DNA from: Kineosporia rhizophila
Lineage (GTDB): Bacteria; Actinomycetota; Actinomycetes; Actinomycetales; Kineosporiaceae
Direction: 5' to 3'
Assembly (NCBI RefSeq): GCF_021277265.1
Contig: NZ_JAJSOH010000003.1
Location: 186,001-250,000, forward strand
DNA: 64,000 nucleotides
In this document: positions 14,794 to 24,298 of the stretch, piece after piece
Layout of the letters: every line of letters begins with the position of its first letter
Numbering within the stretch: the stretch's first letter is position 1
Position numbers and translations under genes: made by a program
The notes under the pieces: generated by a model
Databases searched by the model: none
What the model was told of the DNA's origin: nothing
The model's input: only the letters and a program-made list of their open reading frames with translations

Positions 14794-17163
14794 ATGACCT
14801 TCCCGCACCGTCTGCCGACCCGTCCGATCGCTGACCCGGCCGCCGTAGTGGCCGGCGAGCGTTACCGCATCACCGTGCTGGCCGACGGGCTGGTGCGCCT
14901 GGAGTACGCCGAGGACGGCCGGTTCGAGGACCGCGCCTCGACCTTCGCGGTCAATCGCCTGCTGCCGGTTCCGCAGTTCCGGGTGCAGGAGACCGACAGC
15001 CACCTGGAGATCGTGACCGAGCGCTTCCGGCTCACCTACGACCGGGGCCCGTTCACCACCAGCGGGCTGAGCCTGGCCGTGCTGGGCGGGGTCAGCAGCT
15101 ACCACTCGATCTGGCGCTACGGGCAGGACGAGCCCGGGCTGGGCGGCACGGCCCGCACGCTCGACGACACCGGCGGGCCGGTGCCGCTGGAGCCGGGCGT
15201 GGCCTCACGCAATGGGTTCGCTGTGATCGACGACTCGGGCTCGTTCCTGTTCGAGGACGACGGCTGGGTCTCGGCCGAGAATGTTCACCGCCAGGACCTG
15301 TACGTGTTCGCCTACGGCCGCGACTACCAGGCCGCGCTCCGGGCCTTCTACGCGGTTTCCGGACCCACCCCGGTACTGCCGCGATATGCCCTGGGCAACT
15401 GGTGGAGCCGCTACTACCGCTACACCGCCGAGTCGTATCTGGCTCTGATGCAACGGTTCCGGCAGGAGGGCGTCCCGTTCTCGGTCAGCGTGCTGGACAT
15501 GGACTGGCACCTGGTGGACATCGATCCGGCGCACGGCAGCGGCTGGACGGGCTACACCTGGAACCGCGAGATGTTCCCCGATCCTTCCGCTTTCCTCCAG
15601 CAACTGCACCAGATGGGCCTGCACGTGACCCTCAACGTGCACCCGGCCGACGGCGTCCGCTCGTTCGAGGACGCCTACCCGGCCATGGCCGAGGCCCTCG
15701 GCCGTGACCCGGGCGACCCGATCGCGTTCGACGTGACCGACCGCGACTTCATGGCCGCGTACTTCGAGGTGCTGCACCGCGGCCTGGAGGATGACGGCGT
15801 CGACTTCTGGTGGCTGGACTGGCAGTCCGGGCCGCACTCCCGCGTCGCCGGGATCGACCCGTTGTGGATGCTCAACCACTTCCACTACCTGGACAACCAG
15901 CGCAGCGACCGGCGGGCGCTGACCTTCTCCCGCTACGCCGGGCCGGGTAACCACCGCTATCCCATCGGCTTCTCGGGAGACACGGTGATCTCGTGGGAAG
16001 CCCTGGCCTTCCAGCCGCACTTCACCGCCACCGCGGCCAATATCGGCTACGGCTGGTGGAGTCACGACATCGGCGGTCACTTCTTCGGTGCTCGTGACGA
16101 CGAACTGGCCACCCGCTGGCTGCAGTTCGGCGTCTTCTCGCCGATCCTGCGTCTGCACTCGGGCAACAACCCGTTCATCACCAAGGAACCCTGGACGTTC
16201 CCGGGCCCCTTCCAGGAGGTGATGACCCAGTTCCTGCGGCTGCGGCACCGTCTGGTGCCCTACCTGCACACCATGAACCACCGGGCCGCCACCGAGGGCC
16301 TGCCGCTGGTCCTGCCCATGTACTACGCCTTCGCCGAGGCCGCCGAGGCCTATCAGGTGCCCAACCAGTACCAGTTCGGCAGCCAGTTGCTGGTCGCCGC
16401 CATCACCGAACCCACCGATCGCCGCACCGGCCTGGCCCAGGTCAAAGCCTGGCTGCCCGAGGGGATCTGGGTGGATGTGCTCACCGACCTGGTCTACCAC
16501 GGTGATCGGGAGATCCTGCTGCACCGGGACCTCGGCGCCATCCCGGTTCTGGCGCGCGGTGGCGCCATCGTTCCCCTGGATGCCGCACAGGTTCCGGCGA
16601 ACGACCTGGCCCACCCCGAGCACCTGGAAGTGCTCGTGATCGTCGGCGCCGACGGGCAGTTCGAACTGATTGAGGACGATGGTGCGCCTCAGGGCGCCCA
16701 GGTCACCACTGCGATCGGTTACGTCCACGACAGCGGCACGCTCACCGTCGGCCCGGCCCAGGGGGATGTCAGCCTGGTGCCCCGCACCCGACGCTGGACC
16801 TTCACCTTCCCCGCTCTGGCCACCTCTGCCGATCCGGTCGCCACGGTGGACGGACAGCCTGTGGTGGTGCACACGGAACCGGCCAGCCGCCGGATCAGCA
16901 TCACCGTCGACGACGTTCCGGCCACGTCCGCTCTGCGTCTCGAACTCGGCCACCGACCGCGGCTTCGGGACAACGACGTCCTCAACGACGTCTTCAAACT
17001 GCTCGACCGGGCCCAGATCGAGTACCAGACCAAGTCGAAGGTGCTGACGGTCGTCGAGGCGGACCAGCCGGTCCCGGTGCGGCTGTCCCGGCTGCAGGCG
17101 CTGAACCTGGAGTCGGCCCTGTTCAGCGCCCTGGGGGAGATCCTGCTGGCTCGCGCCGACTGA
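14794..17163 (+). CDS. Glycoside hydrolase family 31 alpha-glucosidase/alpha-xylosidase-type enzyme
   Basis: The 789-residue protein has the GH31 order: N-terminal beta-domain, TIM barrel from about 200, proximal and distal beta-domains, and an extra C-terminal part from about 725. The nucleophile is probably D342 in VDFWWLDWQSG and the acid/base D396 in FSGDTVISW; GYGWWSHDIGGH and RLHSGNNPF complete the subsite. No signal peptide, so it should act in the cytosol on imported alpha-linked oligosaccharides. RBS GAGAGGA precedes the ATG. No sugar transporter is nearby; the exact sugar is unknown. Confidence 0.88.
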   Translation: MTFPHRLPTRPIADPAAVVAGERYRITVLADGLVRLEYAEDGRFEDRASTFAVNRLLPVPQFRVQETDSHLEIVTERFRLTYDRGPFTTSGLSLAVLGGVSSYHSIWRYGQDEPGLGGTARTLDDTGGPVPLEPGVASRNGFAVIDDSGSFLFEDDGWVSAENVHRQDLYVFAYGRDYQAALRAFYAVSGPTPVLPRYALGNWWSRYYRYTAESYLALMQRFRQEGVPFSVSVLDMDWHLVDIDPAHGSGWTGYTWNREMFPDPSAFLQQLHQMGLHVTLNVHPADGVRSFEDAYPAMAEALGRDPGDPIAFDVTDRDFMAAYFEVLHRGLEDDGVDFWWLDWQSGPHSRVAGIDPLWMLNHFHYLDNQRSDRRALTFSRYAGPGNHRYPIGFSGDTVISWEALAFQPHFTATAANIGYGWWSHDIGGHFFGARDDELATRWLQFGVFSPILRLHSGNNPFITKEPWTFPGPFQEVMTQFLRLRHRLVPYLHTMNHRAATEGLPLVLPMYYAFAEAAEAYQVPNQYQFGSQLLVAAITEPTDRRTGLAQVKAWLPEGIWVDVLTDLVYHGDREILLHRDLGAIPVLARGGAIVPLDAAQVPANDLAHPEHLEVLVIVGADGQFELIEDDGAPQGAQVTTAIGYVHDSGTLTVGPAQGDVSLVPRTRRWTFTFPALATSADPVATVDGQPVVVHTEPASRRISITVDDVPATSALRLELGHRPRLRDNDVLNDVFKLLDRAQIEYQTKSKVLTVVEADQPVPVRLSRLQALNLESALFSALGEILLARAD

Positions 17164-17200
17164 TCGGGCACCGGTTGCCCAGGATCGCTCTTGCCGGCGC

Positions 17201-17833
17201 TCACCCGGTGACGTGCTCCAGGACGGCCGGAAGGGTGGTCACGCCGTCGTCGGCCAGGAAATGACCTGCCTGGGGGACGATCTGGGCGACAGTGCCCAGC
17301 CGCTGCGCCAAGGCATCGGTCGCCTCGGCCGGAACCAGGGCGTCGTTGTCCGAGCGCAGCACCCTCAGCCGACGGGTGCGGGTGGCGATGCGCTGCAGGG
17401 CCTCGTCACTGACGTCACCGGTGATCGGGTCGGCCAGGTAGCCGTCCAGCTGGGGGAGTGCGGGCAGCGGGCCGGTGAATCCGGCGACCAGGGTGAGGCC
17501 GCCCAGCTCCCAGGTGCCCGGATCGGCCGGCAGGGTGGCCAGGTGGCGCAGAAGGGTGAGACAGCCCAGCGAGTGCGCGACCAGGTGGGTCCGGGCGTCG
17601 ACGGGACCGACTGCGGCGGCGGTGGCGGCCAGCCATGCCTCGGCTTCGGGCGCTTGAGGTTCGGGCAGGGCCGGAACTCTGGTCGCGATCCCGAGTGCGG
17701 TCAGTTCCTGGCTCAGCCAGCCGAACCAGTGGTCGTCGGGGGTGGCTCCGTAGCCGTGCAGCACGACTACCCGGTCGATCAGCGCTGCCGGGCCGGGGGC
17801 GACGAGGTTGTGGGGGCGAAGAGGGCCGTCCAT
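17201..17833 (-). CDS. RBBP9/YdeN-type alpha/beta hydrolase
   Basis: The 210-residue protein opens with VVVLHGYGATPDDHWFGWL, the usual oxyanion region of the RBBP9/YdeN serine hydrolases. The nucleophile serine is in LVAHSLGCLTLL, the acid in LRSDNDALVP and the base in PQAGHFLADDGV. It should be a small cytosolic esterase of unknown substrate. It converges on the GH31 gene and diverges from the MerR gene (76 bp), which may control it. Confidence 0.85.
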   Translation of the reverse strand: MDGPLRPHNLVAPGPAALIDRVVVLHGYGATPDDHWFGWLSQELTALGIATRVPALPEPQAPEAEAWLAATAAAVGPVDARTHLVAHSLGCLTLLRHLATLPADPGTWELGGLTLVAGFTGPLPALPQLDGYLADPITGDVSDEALQRIATRTRRLRVLRSDNDALVPAEATDALAQRLGTVAQIVPQAGHFLADDGVTTLPAVLEHVTG

Positions 17834-17909
17834 GCGTCCGTAAGGTAGGCAGTGACGTCAGTGTGAGGGTCAAGACCGCCGGGGCGGGCCGGCGACGAGG
17901 GGCGGCACG

Positions 17910-18260
17910 ATGCGGATCGGGCAACTGGCTCAGCTGAGTGGGGTCAGCCGGCGGGCCTTGCGCTACTACGACGAGCAGGGCCTGCTCGTAGCCACGCGCG
18001 ACGCCAACGGGTTCCGCAACTTCCCCGACGACGCACCGGTCCTGGTTGCGGCGATCCAGGAGATGTACGCGTTCGGCCTGAACTCGGAGATGGTGCGCCG
18101 GTTCCTGCCCTGTGCGCGCACCGCTGACCATCGGCTCACCTTCGAGATGTGCCCGCAGTTGCGTGAGGCCCTGGCCGAGCGGCGGGCGGAGGTCACCCGG
18201 CGGATCGTCGAGCTGGCCGCTCAGCAGCGTGCGCTGGACGCCCATCTCGTGCCCGGCTGA
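17910..18260 (+). CDS. MerR-family transcriptional regulator
   Basis: A 116-residue one-domain MerR protein. The HTH MRIGQLAQLSGVSRRALRYYDEQGLL is at 1-26, the second wing at GFRNFPDDAPV, and a short dimerisation coiled coil runs to the end. No metal-binding Cys cluster is present, so it probably senses an organic compound or stress. RBS GAGGGGCGG is 6 bp upstream. It diverges from the RBBP9-like hydrolase gene. Confidence 0.9.
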   Translation: MRIGQLAQLSGVSRRALRYYDEQGLLVATRDANGFRNFPDDAPVLVAAIQEMYAFGLNSEMVRRFLPCARTADHRLTFEMCPQLREALAERRAEVTRRIVELAAQQRALDAHLVPG

Positions 18261-18381
18261 GGCGAGGCTGTTCGGGTGATCGCACCGGTTGCTCCCGGCC
18301 GCAGGTCAACCCGGCTTGGCCGGGGCCCGATACCTCTGGTTGGCGCCGCGTCCGTGCGCATACGGCGGAGGGGGACGAACG

Positions 18382-21060
18382 GTGGTGGACAAGGCTGGGC
18401 GACAGCCGCTGACACGGTTCCTCGCACAGCAGGGGGAGCGCCCGACGCGGCGGGCCCTGCTGATCAGTTCGGCGTTCGCGGTGATCTTCGCGGTCGCGGT
18501 GTTCCTGGGCCGGCTGACCGTGGCGGAGGGCACCAACCTGAGCCTGGTGTGGCCGGCGGCCGGGGTCGCGGCGGTGTGGTTCGCGGCTCAGCGCCAGGCG
18601 GGCACCCGGCGTCTGGACTACGCCCTGCTGGCCGTGCTGACGTTCGTGATCAACCTGGGCACCGGTGCCTCGCCGCTGCTGGCGCTGTGTTTCGCCGGGG
18701 CCAACGTTGTCCAGGTCGGGCTGCTGCACCACCTGCTGCGCCGGTGGAACCCGAAGCTCTGGGGCACCGGCGGTGATGAGCCCCTGACCGGTATGCAGCA
18801 GCTCTTCGGGCTGCTCACGGCCTCGGTCGTGGCCACTGCGGCCGGTGGTGTGCTGGGACCGCTGGCGGTGGGGGTGATCACCGGCAACTGGTCGGTGCTG
18901 CCGGCCGTGGTCTGGATGGTCCGCAACACGGTCTCGGTGGTGCTGTTCCTCGGGCTGGGCCTGCGGGTGGGGTACCTGATCAGCGCCCATCGCAGCGTGC
19001 GGGCCTCCGGTGAGGCGTCGTTCGGGGGCTCGGGCCGGGCCGTCCTGCTGCCCTTCATGCGCCTGAACGGGGCCCGGCGGCTGGAACTGGCCGTTCTGGT
19101 GGCGATCTCGGTGGCCGCCTACGTCCTGGTCTTCGTGGTGCTGCCGGAACTGCCGATCGCCTTCCCTCTGCTGGCCCTGACCGTCTGGGCGGCGCTGCGG
19201 TTCGACACCACGATCGTGGTGGTGCACGACTTCCTGGCCGGGGCCGCCGCGGTGGTGTTCACCCTGGCCGGGCACGGTCCCTTCACCCTGGTGGAGGACT
19301 ACGCCACCCGGGCCCTGATCGTGCAGGCCTTCGTCGGCCTGGTCGCGGTGGTCGGCCTGGCCCTGGCGCTGGGGCGCGACGAGCGCGAGGTGCTGCTGTT
19401 CCAGGTGCACCAGCGGGCCCGCGAGGCGGAGACGGCCACCCAGGCCAAGTCCGCGTTCCTGGCCACGATGAGCCACGAGATCCGCACCCCGATGAACGCC
19501 GTGATCGGCATGTCCGGCCTGCTCATGGACACCCGGCTGGACGCGCAGCAGCGTGAGTTCGCCCAGACCGTCCGCGACAGCGGCGAGGCGCTGCTGACGG
19601 TCATCAACGACATCCTGGACTTCTCCAAGATCGAGTCGGGCAACCTCGAGCTGGAGGAGCACCCGTTCGAGCTGGAGGACTGCATCGACAGTGCGGCGGC
19701 GGTGACGGCCCTGGCCGCCAGCCGCAAGGGCCTGGAGATGGTGGTCCGGGTGGACGAGCGGTGCCCCGTCGTGCTGGTCGGTGACGTAACCCGGTTCCGG
19801 CAGGTGATCGTCAACCTGCTCGGCAACGCGGTGAAGTTCACCGACAAGGGCGAGGTGGTCCTGGAGGTGTCGGTGGCCGAGCCACCGGCCGACCTCCCGC
19901 CCGGCCGGGTGCAGATCCAGGTCTGCGTGCGCGACACCGGTATCGGGATCCCGAAGGAGCGCACCGGCCGCCTGTTCCAGGCCTTCACCCAGGTCGACGC
20001 CTCCAACACCCGGGTCTACGGCGGCACCGGGCTGGGGCTGGTGATCAGCCGCCGCCTGGCCCAGGCGCTGGGCGGCGACCTCAGCGTGGAGAGCGAGGTG
20101 GGGCAGGGGTCGGAGTTCACCTTCACCGCCCAGATGCAGGTGGCGCCGGAGCGGCGGCGCGAGCGCTACGACACGGTCCTGTCCGAGTCGCTGGCCGGGC
20201 GGCGGGTTCTGGTGGTCGACGACAACGCGACGAACCGGCGGGTGCTGCAGCTGCTGCTGAACCGCTGGGGCATGATCAGTGTCGAGGTGGACGGGCCGCT
20301 GCCGGCCATCGACCTGATCGCCAAGGGTGAGCCGATCGACGTCGCGGTGGTCGACCTGCACATGCCGGACATGGACGGCGTCCAGATGGCCGAGCGCATC
20401 CGGGAACTGCCCGCTGGGCGCGACCTTCCGATGGTGATGCTCAGCAGCATGGACTGGCGCCCGGCCGACCGGGGCCGGCTGTTCGCCGCGGTCATGACGA
20501 AACCGGTGCGGGCACGGCAGTTACGCACCTACCTGGAAGACATCTTCGCGCCGGTGGAGTCGGTGCTGCGCACGGTCGAGGCCACCGGAGGGCGGCGGGC
20601 CCGCGATCCGCAGCCCGGGCCGGTGCGGGCCGCGCGCAGCCTGAAAGTCCTTGTGGCCGACGACAATCAGATCAACCAGAAGGTGGCCCAGGTCATGCTG
20701 ACCCAGCTGGGACACCAGGTCGACACCGTGGCCAACGGCCGGGAGGCGTTCGAGGCGGTGAACCGGGTGGAGTACGACCTGGTGCTGATGGACGTGCACA
20801 TGCCGGAGATGGACGGTCTCGACGCCACCCGGATGATCCGGGCCCAGGCGCCGCCGGGGCAGCGGGACGTGCCGATCCTCGCGCTCACCGCCAGCGCCCA
20901 GGCCGAGGACCGGGACGCCTGCCTGCGCGCCGGCATGAGCTCGTTCCTGACCAAGCCCATCCGCAAGGCCGAACTGGCCCGGGCGTTCGAGGACATCTTC
21001 CCGCCGGAGCCCACGGCGGTGGGTGAGGACGTGACCCACCCGGCCCAGCCCTTGGGATGA
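18382..21060 (+). CDS. MASE1-type hybrid sensor histidine kinase with two receiver domains
   Basis: This 892-residue protein has about eight N-terminal membrane segments in a MASE1-like sensor (to about 320), then HisKA with the phospho-acceptor H365 ([14 protein letters not shown]), and HATPase_c with DTGIGIPKE and GGTGLGL. Two receiver domains follow: the first with D658 ([11 protein letters not shown]) and the second with D804 ([11 protein letters not shown]). GTG 18382 is chosen because GGAGGGGG lies 7-10 bp before it. No output protein is encoded beside it, so the phosphate probably passes to a partner elsewhere. The sensed signal is unknown. Confidence 0.88.
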   Translation: MVDKAGRQPLTRFLAQQGERPTRRALLISSAFAVIFAVAVFLGRLTVAEGTNLSLVWPAAGVAAVWFAAQRQAGTRRLDYALLAVLTFVINLGTGASPLLALCFAGANVVQVGLLHHLLRRWNPKLWGTGGDEPLTGMQQLFGLLTASVVATAAGGVLGPLAVGVITGNWSVLPAVVWMVRNTVSVVLFLGLGLRVGYLISAHRSVRASGEASFGGSGRAVLLPFMRLNGARRLELAVLVAISVAAYVLVFVVLPELPIAFPLLALTVWAALRFDTTIVVVHDFLAGAAAVVFTLAGHGPFTLVEDYATRALIVQAFVGLVAVVGLALALGRDEREVLLFQVHQRAREAETATQAKSAFLATMSHEIRTPMNAVIGMSGLLMDTRLDAQQREFAQTVRDSGEALLTVINDILDFSKIESGNLELEEHPFELEDCIDSAAAVTALAASRKGLEMVVRVDERCPVVLVGDVTRFRQVIVNLLGNAVKFTDKGEVVLEVSVAEPPADLPPGRVQIQVCVRDTGIGIPKERTGRLFQAFTQVDASNTRVYGGTGLGLVISRRLAQALGGDLSVESEVGQGSEFTFTAQMQVAPERRRERYDTVLSESLAGRRVLVVDDNATNRRVLQLLLNRWGMISVEVDGPLPAIDLIAKGEPIDVAVVDLHMPDMDGVQMAERIRELPAGRDLPMVMLSSMDWRPADRGRLFAAVMTKPVRARQLRTYLEDIFAPVESVLRTVEATGGRRARDPQPGPVRAARSLKVLVADDNQINQKVAQVMLTQLGHQVDTVANGREAFEAVNRVEYDLVLMDVHMPEMDGLDATRMIRAQAPPGQRDVPILALTASAQAEDRDACLRAGMSSFLTKPIRKAELARAFEDIFPPEPTAVGEDVTHPAQPLG

Positions 21061-21149
21061 TCTTTCGTGATGCGCGCTCCGAAGAGTGGGGCTAGCTTTC
21101 TCGTCGTCCGGAGAAATCACGACGGGTCGTTCGAAAGGGTTGCAGCATC

Positions 21150-21416
21150 ATGTCGTTCATTTGGGCCATCATCGCGGGACTCATCGTTGGTGCGATCGCC
21201 CGGCTCGTCCTTCCGGGCCGGCAGAACATCCCGATCTGGCTGACCATCCTGCTGGGTATCGTCGGTGCGGTCGTGGGTAACGCCGCCGCCGTCGCCCTGG
21301 GGGTCGGCGAGACCAACGGGATCGACTGGATCCGCCACATCATCCAGGTCGCGGTCGCCGCTGGTCTGATCGTCCTGGCGGAGCCGCTGTACTCGCGCCG
21401 CTCCGTGCGCCACTGA
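21150..21416 (+). CDS. GlsB/YeaQ/YmgE-family stress-response membrane protein
   Basis: An 88-residue protein with three hydrophobic helices and the family's glycine-rich helix pattern (IIAGLIVGAIARLVLPGRQN, ILLGIVGAVVGNAAA). Such proteins are small inner-membrane proteins linked to general stress. It begins 90 bp after the kinase gene and ends before a strong hairpin terminator, so it is probably a single-gene unit or the tail of the kinase transcript. Confidence 0.9.
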   Translation: MSFIWAIIAGLIVGAIARLVLPGRQNIPIWLTILLGIVGAVVGNAAAVALGVGETNGIDWIRHIIQVAVAAGLIVLAEPLYSRRSVRH

Positions 21417-21446
21417 TCTTCACCGATCAGCACCGCAGTAGCTTCC

Positions 21447-21478
21447 GAGAGGCTCCAGGCTCAGGCCTGGAGCCTCTC
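21447..21478. terminator. Strong hairpin between converging genes
   Basis: GAGAGGCTCCAGGC (21447-21460) and GCCTGGAGCCTCTC (21465-21478) form a perfect 14-bp stem with a 4-base loop. It lies downstream of the GlsB-type gene and covers the last five codons (ERLQA) and stop of the oppositely oriented diguanylate cyclase gene. It probably ends transcripts from both sides. No clear U-tract is seen. Confidence 0.8.
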
Positions 21479-23035
21479 AGCTGTTTGCTCCTCGGCGCGC
21501 ATGCTCAGACCGGGCCGGTGGTGCAGGTAGGAACTGCCCGGCCGGGACTTGGCCGAGTACTTGGCCGAGTACATGGCCACGTCGGCCCGGCGCAGCAGCA
21601 CGTCCGGGTCCTCCAGCGCGGTCCCGGTGGCGATGCCGATGCTGACCCCCACCACGAGGGCCTGCGACCCGAGCAGGACGGGTTGTTCGAGGGCCTGCAC
21701 GATCCGCTGGGCCACCTCGTCGGCCGCCCGGGCCCCGCCGCCGCGTAGTGCGACCACGAACTCGTCGCCGCCCAGTCGCGCCACGATGTCGCCCGGCCCG
21801 ACGGTGGCACGCAGCCGTTCGGCCACGGCTGTCAGCAGATGGTCGCCGGCGGCGTGGCCGAAGATGTCGTTGATCTGCTTGAACCCGTTCAGGTCGAGGA
21901 GCAGGACGGCCAGTTCGCCGTCGCCGGGGCGGACCCGGCTGCCGTCGAGCTGCTCGTGCAGATAGGCCCGGTTGGCCAGCCGGGTCAGGCCGTCGTGCCG
22001 GGCACTGTGGTGCAGTTCACCGAGGATGCGGTGGTTCTCCTTCAGCACGCTCACCTGGCGCACCGTGACCAGGGCGGTCACCCCCGCAGCACCCACGACC
22101 ACCACCTCGTCGACCGTGCCGCCGGGGCCGAAGGCATCGAGCAGCAGGAGCAGGTGCACCGCCCCCACCGCGGCGTAGGGCAGCAGCGAGTACGAGCGTC
22201 GCGGGGCGGAGACGTCGGGCGAGAAAGGCACCGGGCCCAGCCTGCGCTGGCGTTCCGCGGCGGCGGTGGCGAGCATGAAGCACAGCGGATTGCCCACCAT
22301 CGTGCCGAACAGGTAGGGCCGGAAGTCGTCCAGGTAGGGCTGCAGGGAAGGTGCCACCGTCCCGATCACCGATCCGGCGATGATCAAGGTCAGCACCGAT
22401 CCGCGCACCACCCGCTGCCCGGACAGCAGCACCTTGGCGAAGGCGAAGACCACCACCATGGCGGCCACGGTCAGGGCCATGGAGGCGAAGACCTGGCCAC
22501 CCTCCATCGCCATCCGGCGGGTCTGCACGTGCCACAGCAGCACGCCGGCGCCGACCATGATGACGCCGGCGTCCAGCACCAGGCGGGCGTTGTCGCTCTT
22601 GCTCCGGGCCAGCAGGGGCAGCCGCAGCAGGGCGCAGATGATCGTCGCCATGGCCAGGGAGGCCCCGGCCACGAGCACCGGCGTGGCGTGCGGGCCGCCG
22701 ATCTCCGGCTGCCGCCACACGTCCACGCCCTGCCCGCTCAGCGCCACGCCCAGGATGCCGATCGCGCAGCTCAGGGTGAGCCAGAAGCGGCGCTGGGCCG
22801 GGTCCACGGTGCAGGCGCGAGCGGTGCGGGCGAACGCGAAGGCGGCAACCGCGGCGGCCAGCGGGGTCGGCAGCCACAGCAGCGCCGAGACCGGGGCCGA
22901 GGGCCGGTACGAGCCGGCCAGGCACACCACGAAGGTGACCACGGCCAGCGTGGCCAGGAGCCCGGCGGCCCGCGTCGGCCAGGAGATCGGTGGGACGGGC
23001 AGGCGCCGATGCACGCTCGTCCTCCGCTGACCCAC
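21461..23035 (-). CDS. Membrane-bound diguanylate cyclase (GGDEF)
   Basis: The 524 residues have about eight hydrophobic segments in the first 300, then a GGDEF domain from about 340 (DGLTRLANRAYLHEQLDG). The catalytic motif LGGDEF is intact at about 420, with LLDLNGFKQINDIFGHAAGD before it, so it should make cyclic di-GMP from two GTP. No RxxD inhibitory site is obvious five residues ahead of GGDEF. It is encoded alone; the signal sensed by the membrane part is unknown. Confidence 0.9.
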   Translation of the reverse strand: MGQRRTSVHRRLPVPPISWPTRAAGLLATLAVVTFVVCLAGSYRPSAPVSALLWLPTPLAAAVAAFAFARTARACTVDPAQRRFWLTLSCAIGILGVALSGQGVDVWRQPEIGGPHATPVLVAGASLAMATIICALLRLPLLARSKSDNARLVLDAGVIMVGAGVLLWHVQTRRMAMEGGQVFASMALTVAAMVVVFAFAKVLLSGQRVVRGSVLTLIIAGSVIGTVAPSLQPYLDDFRPYLFGTMVGNPLCFMLATAAAERQRRLGPVPFSPDVSAPRRSYSLLPYAAVGAVHLLLLLDAFGPGGTVDEVVVVGAAGVTALVTVRQVSVLKENHRILGELHHSARHDGLTRLANRAYLHEQLDGSRVRPGDGELAVLLLDLNGFKQINDIFGHAAGDHLLTAVAERLRATVGPGDIVARLGGDEFVVALRGGGARAADEVAQRIVQALEQPVLLGSQALVVGVSIGIATGTALEDPDVLLRRADVAMYSAKYSAKSRPGSSYLHHRPGLSMRAEEQTAERLQA

Positions 23036-23119
23036 GTCGCCGGTCCAGGCCGGGCCCTGGCTGTCGGTGCTACCCGTCGGTCAGGAAGTACCGCATCTGA
23101 GGTGTGCGGGTCCTTGGGA

Positions 23120-24202
23120 TCAGTACTGGTAGGCCGGGTAGGTCAGGTAGCCCTGGTCGCCGCCGGCGTAGAACGTCTCCTGGTCGGCGTGTGCGAGCGG
23201 CAGGCCGGCCCGCAGCCGCTCGACCAGGTCGGGGTTGGCCAGGTAGGCCCGGGCGAAGCTGATCAGGTCGGCCCCCAGCCCGAGCCAGTGGTCGGCGGCG
23301 GCCCGGTCGGCGCGGGCGGCGGGGTCGGCCGACCGGATGGGGTTGACGATGAGCGTCCCGGGCCAGGCACGTCGTAGTCCCAGCAGGGTCTCCTCGTCGG
23401 TCGCCGTGGTCAGGTGCACGTAGGCCAGGTCGAGCTTGGCCAGTTCACCCAGCAGGGCGCCGTACAGCTGTGGGACGTCCTCGTCGACGGCGTCCCAGAT
23501 CCCGGCGCCGGGGGAGAGCCGGATCCCGACCCGGTGGGCGCCGACCGCGTCGGCCGTGGCCGCGGCGGCCTCGACGGCGAAGCGGATGCGCCCGCTCACC
23601 GACCCGCCGTAGCGGTCGGTGCGCTGGTTGGCGCTGCTGGAGAGGAACTGGCCGATGAGGTAGCCGTTGGCGCCGTGCAGTTCCACCCCGTCGAAACCGG
23701 CGTCCATGGCCCGTGTCGCGGCGCTGGCGTACACCAGGGCCTCCTGCCCGGCCTCGGTGGTGGACAGGGCGCGGGGTACCTGAGCCGGCTGCGGACCGGT
23801 GGAGGTGAACACGGTGGTGTTGCGCGCGGCCACGGCGGAGGGCCCGACTGGCTGGATCCCGGTGTGGTCGGAGTGGCCGACCCGGCCGGCGTGCATGATC
23901 TGGCCGAAGATCCGCCCGCCGTTGACGTGGACGGCCGAGGTCACCTGCTTCCACGAGTCGGCCTGGGCCTGGTCGGCCAGGCCGGCGCTGTTGGGGTTGG
24001 CCTGGCCCTGCCGGCTGGGCTGGATGCCGTCGGTGATGATCAGCCCGGCGGTGGCGCGCTGGGCGAAGTAGGCGGCCATCGACGCGGTGGCCAGGCCCTC
24101 GGGGGTGGACCGCACCCGGCTCATCGGGGCCATCACCACCCGGTTGGGCAGGCGCAGGCCGGCCAGGTCGTAGGGCTGCAGGAGGGAGTTCGTTGTGGTC
24201 AC
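23120..24202 (-). CDS. Old yellow enzyme-type alkene reductase
   Basis: A 360-residue FMN TIM-barrel reductase that would reduce activated C=C bonds with NAD(P)H. Family marks are LLQPYDLAGLRLPNRVVMAPMSR at the start, HGANGYLIGQFL with the His/Asn substrate pair, NQRTDRYGGS and a C-terminal GLGADLISFARAYLANPDL. The GTG at 24202 is chosen since homologues begin right there; a TTG at 24241 and an ATG at 24226 are in frame upstream. No clear RBS is seen at any of them. Single gene. Confidence 0.9.
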   Translation of the reverse strand: MTTTNSLLQPYDLAGLRLPNRVVMAPMSRVRSTPEGLATASMAAYFAQRATAGLIITDGIQPSRQGQANPNSAGLADQAQADSWKQVTSAVHVNGGRIFGQIMHAGRVGHSDHTGIQPVGPSAVAARNTTVFTSTGPQPAQVPRALSTTEAGQEALVYASAATRAMDAGFDGVELHGANGYLIGQFLSSSANQRTDRYGGSVSGRIRFAVEAAAATADAVGAHRVGIRLSPGAGIWDAVDEDVPQLYGALLGELAKLDLAYVHLTTATDEETLLGLRRAWPGTLIVNPIRSADPAARADRAAADHWLGLGADLISFARAYLANPDLVERLRAGLPLAHADQETFYAGGDQGYLTYPAYQY

Positions 24203-24298
24203 GCCAAGGACGCTAAAACCTGCCATTGGTGTCAGGGGCAAGTCCGCCTGCCCGGCGGCCGTCAGGGGCCGACGAGCAGGCGGTCATGCGAGCAGAAC

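Noticed and set aside
17166..17180. GGGCA/TGCCC hairpin after the GH31 gene as a terminator
   Set aside because: Only a 5-bp stem; too weak to list.
18193..20361. 722-codon open frame opposite the histidine kinase
   Set aside because: It is rich in Gln, His, Arg and Asp from antisense codons and shows no domain.
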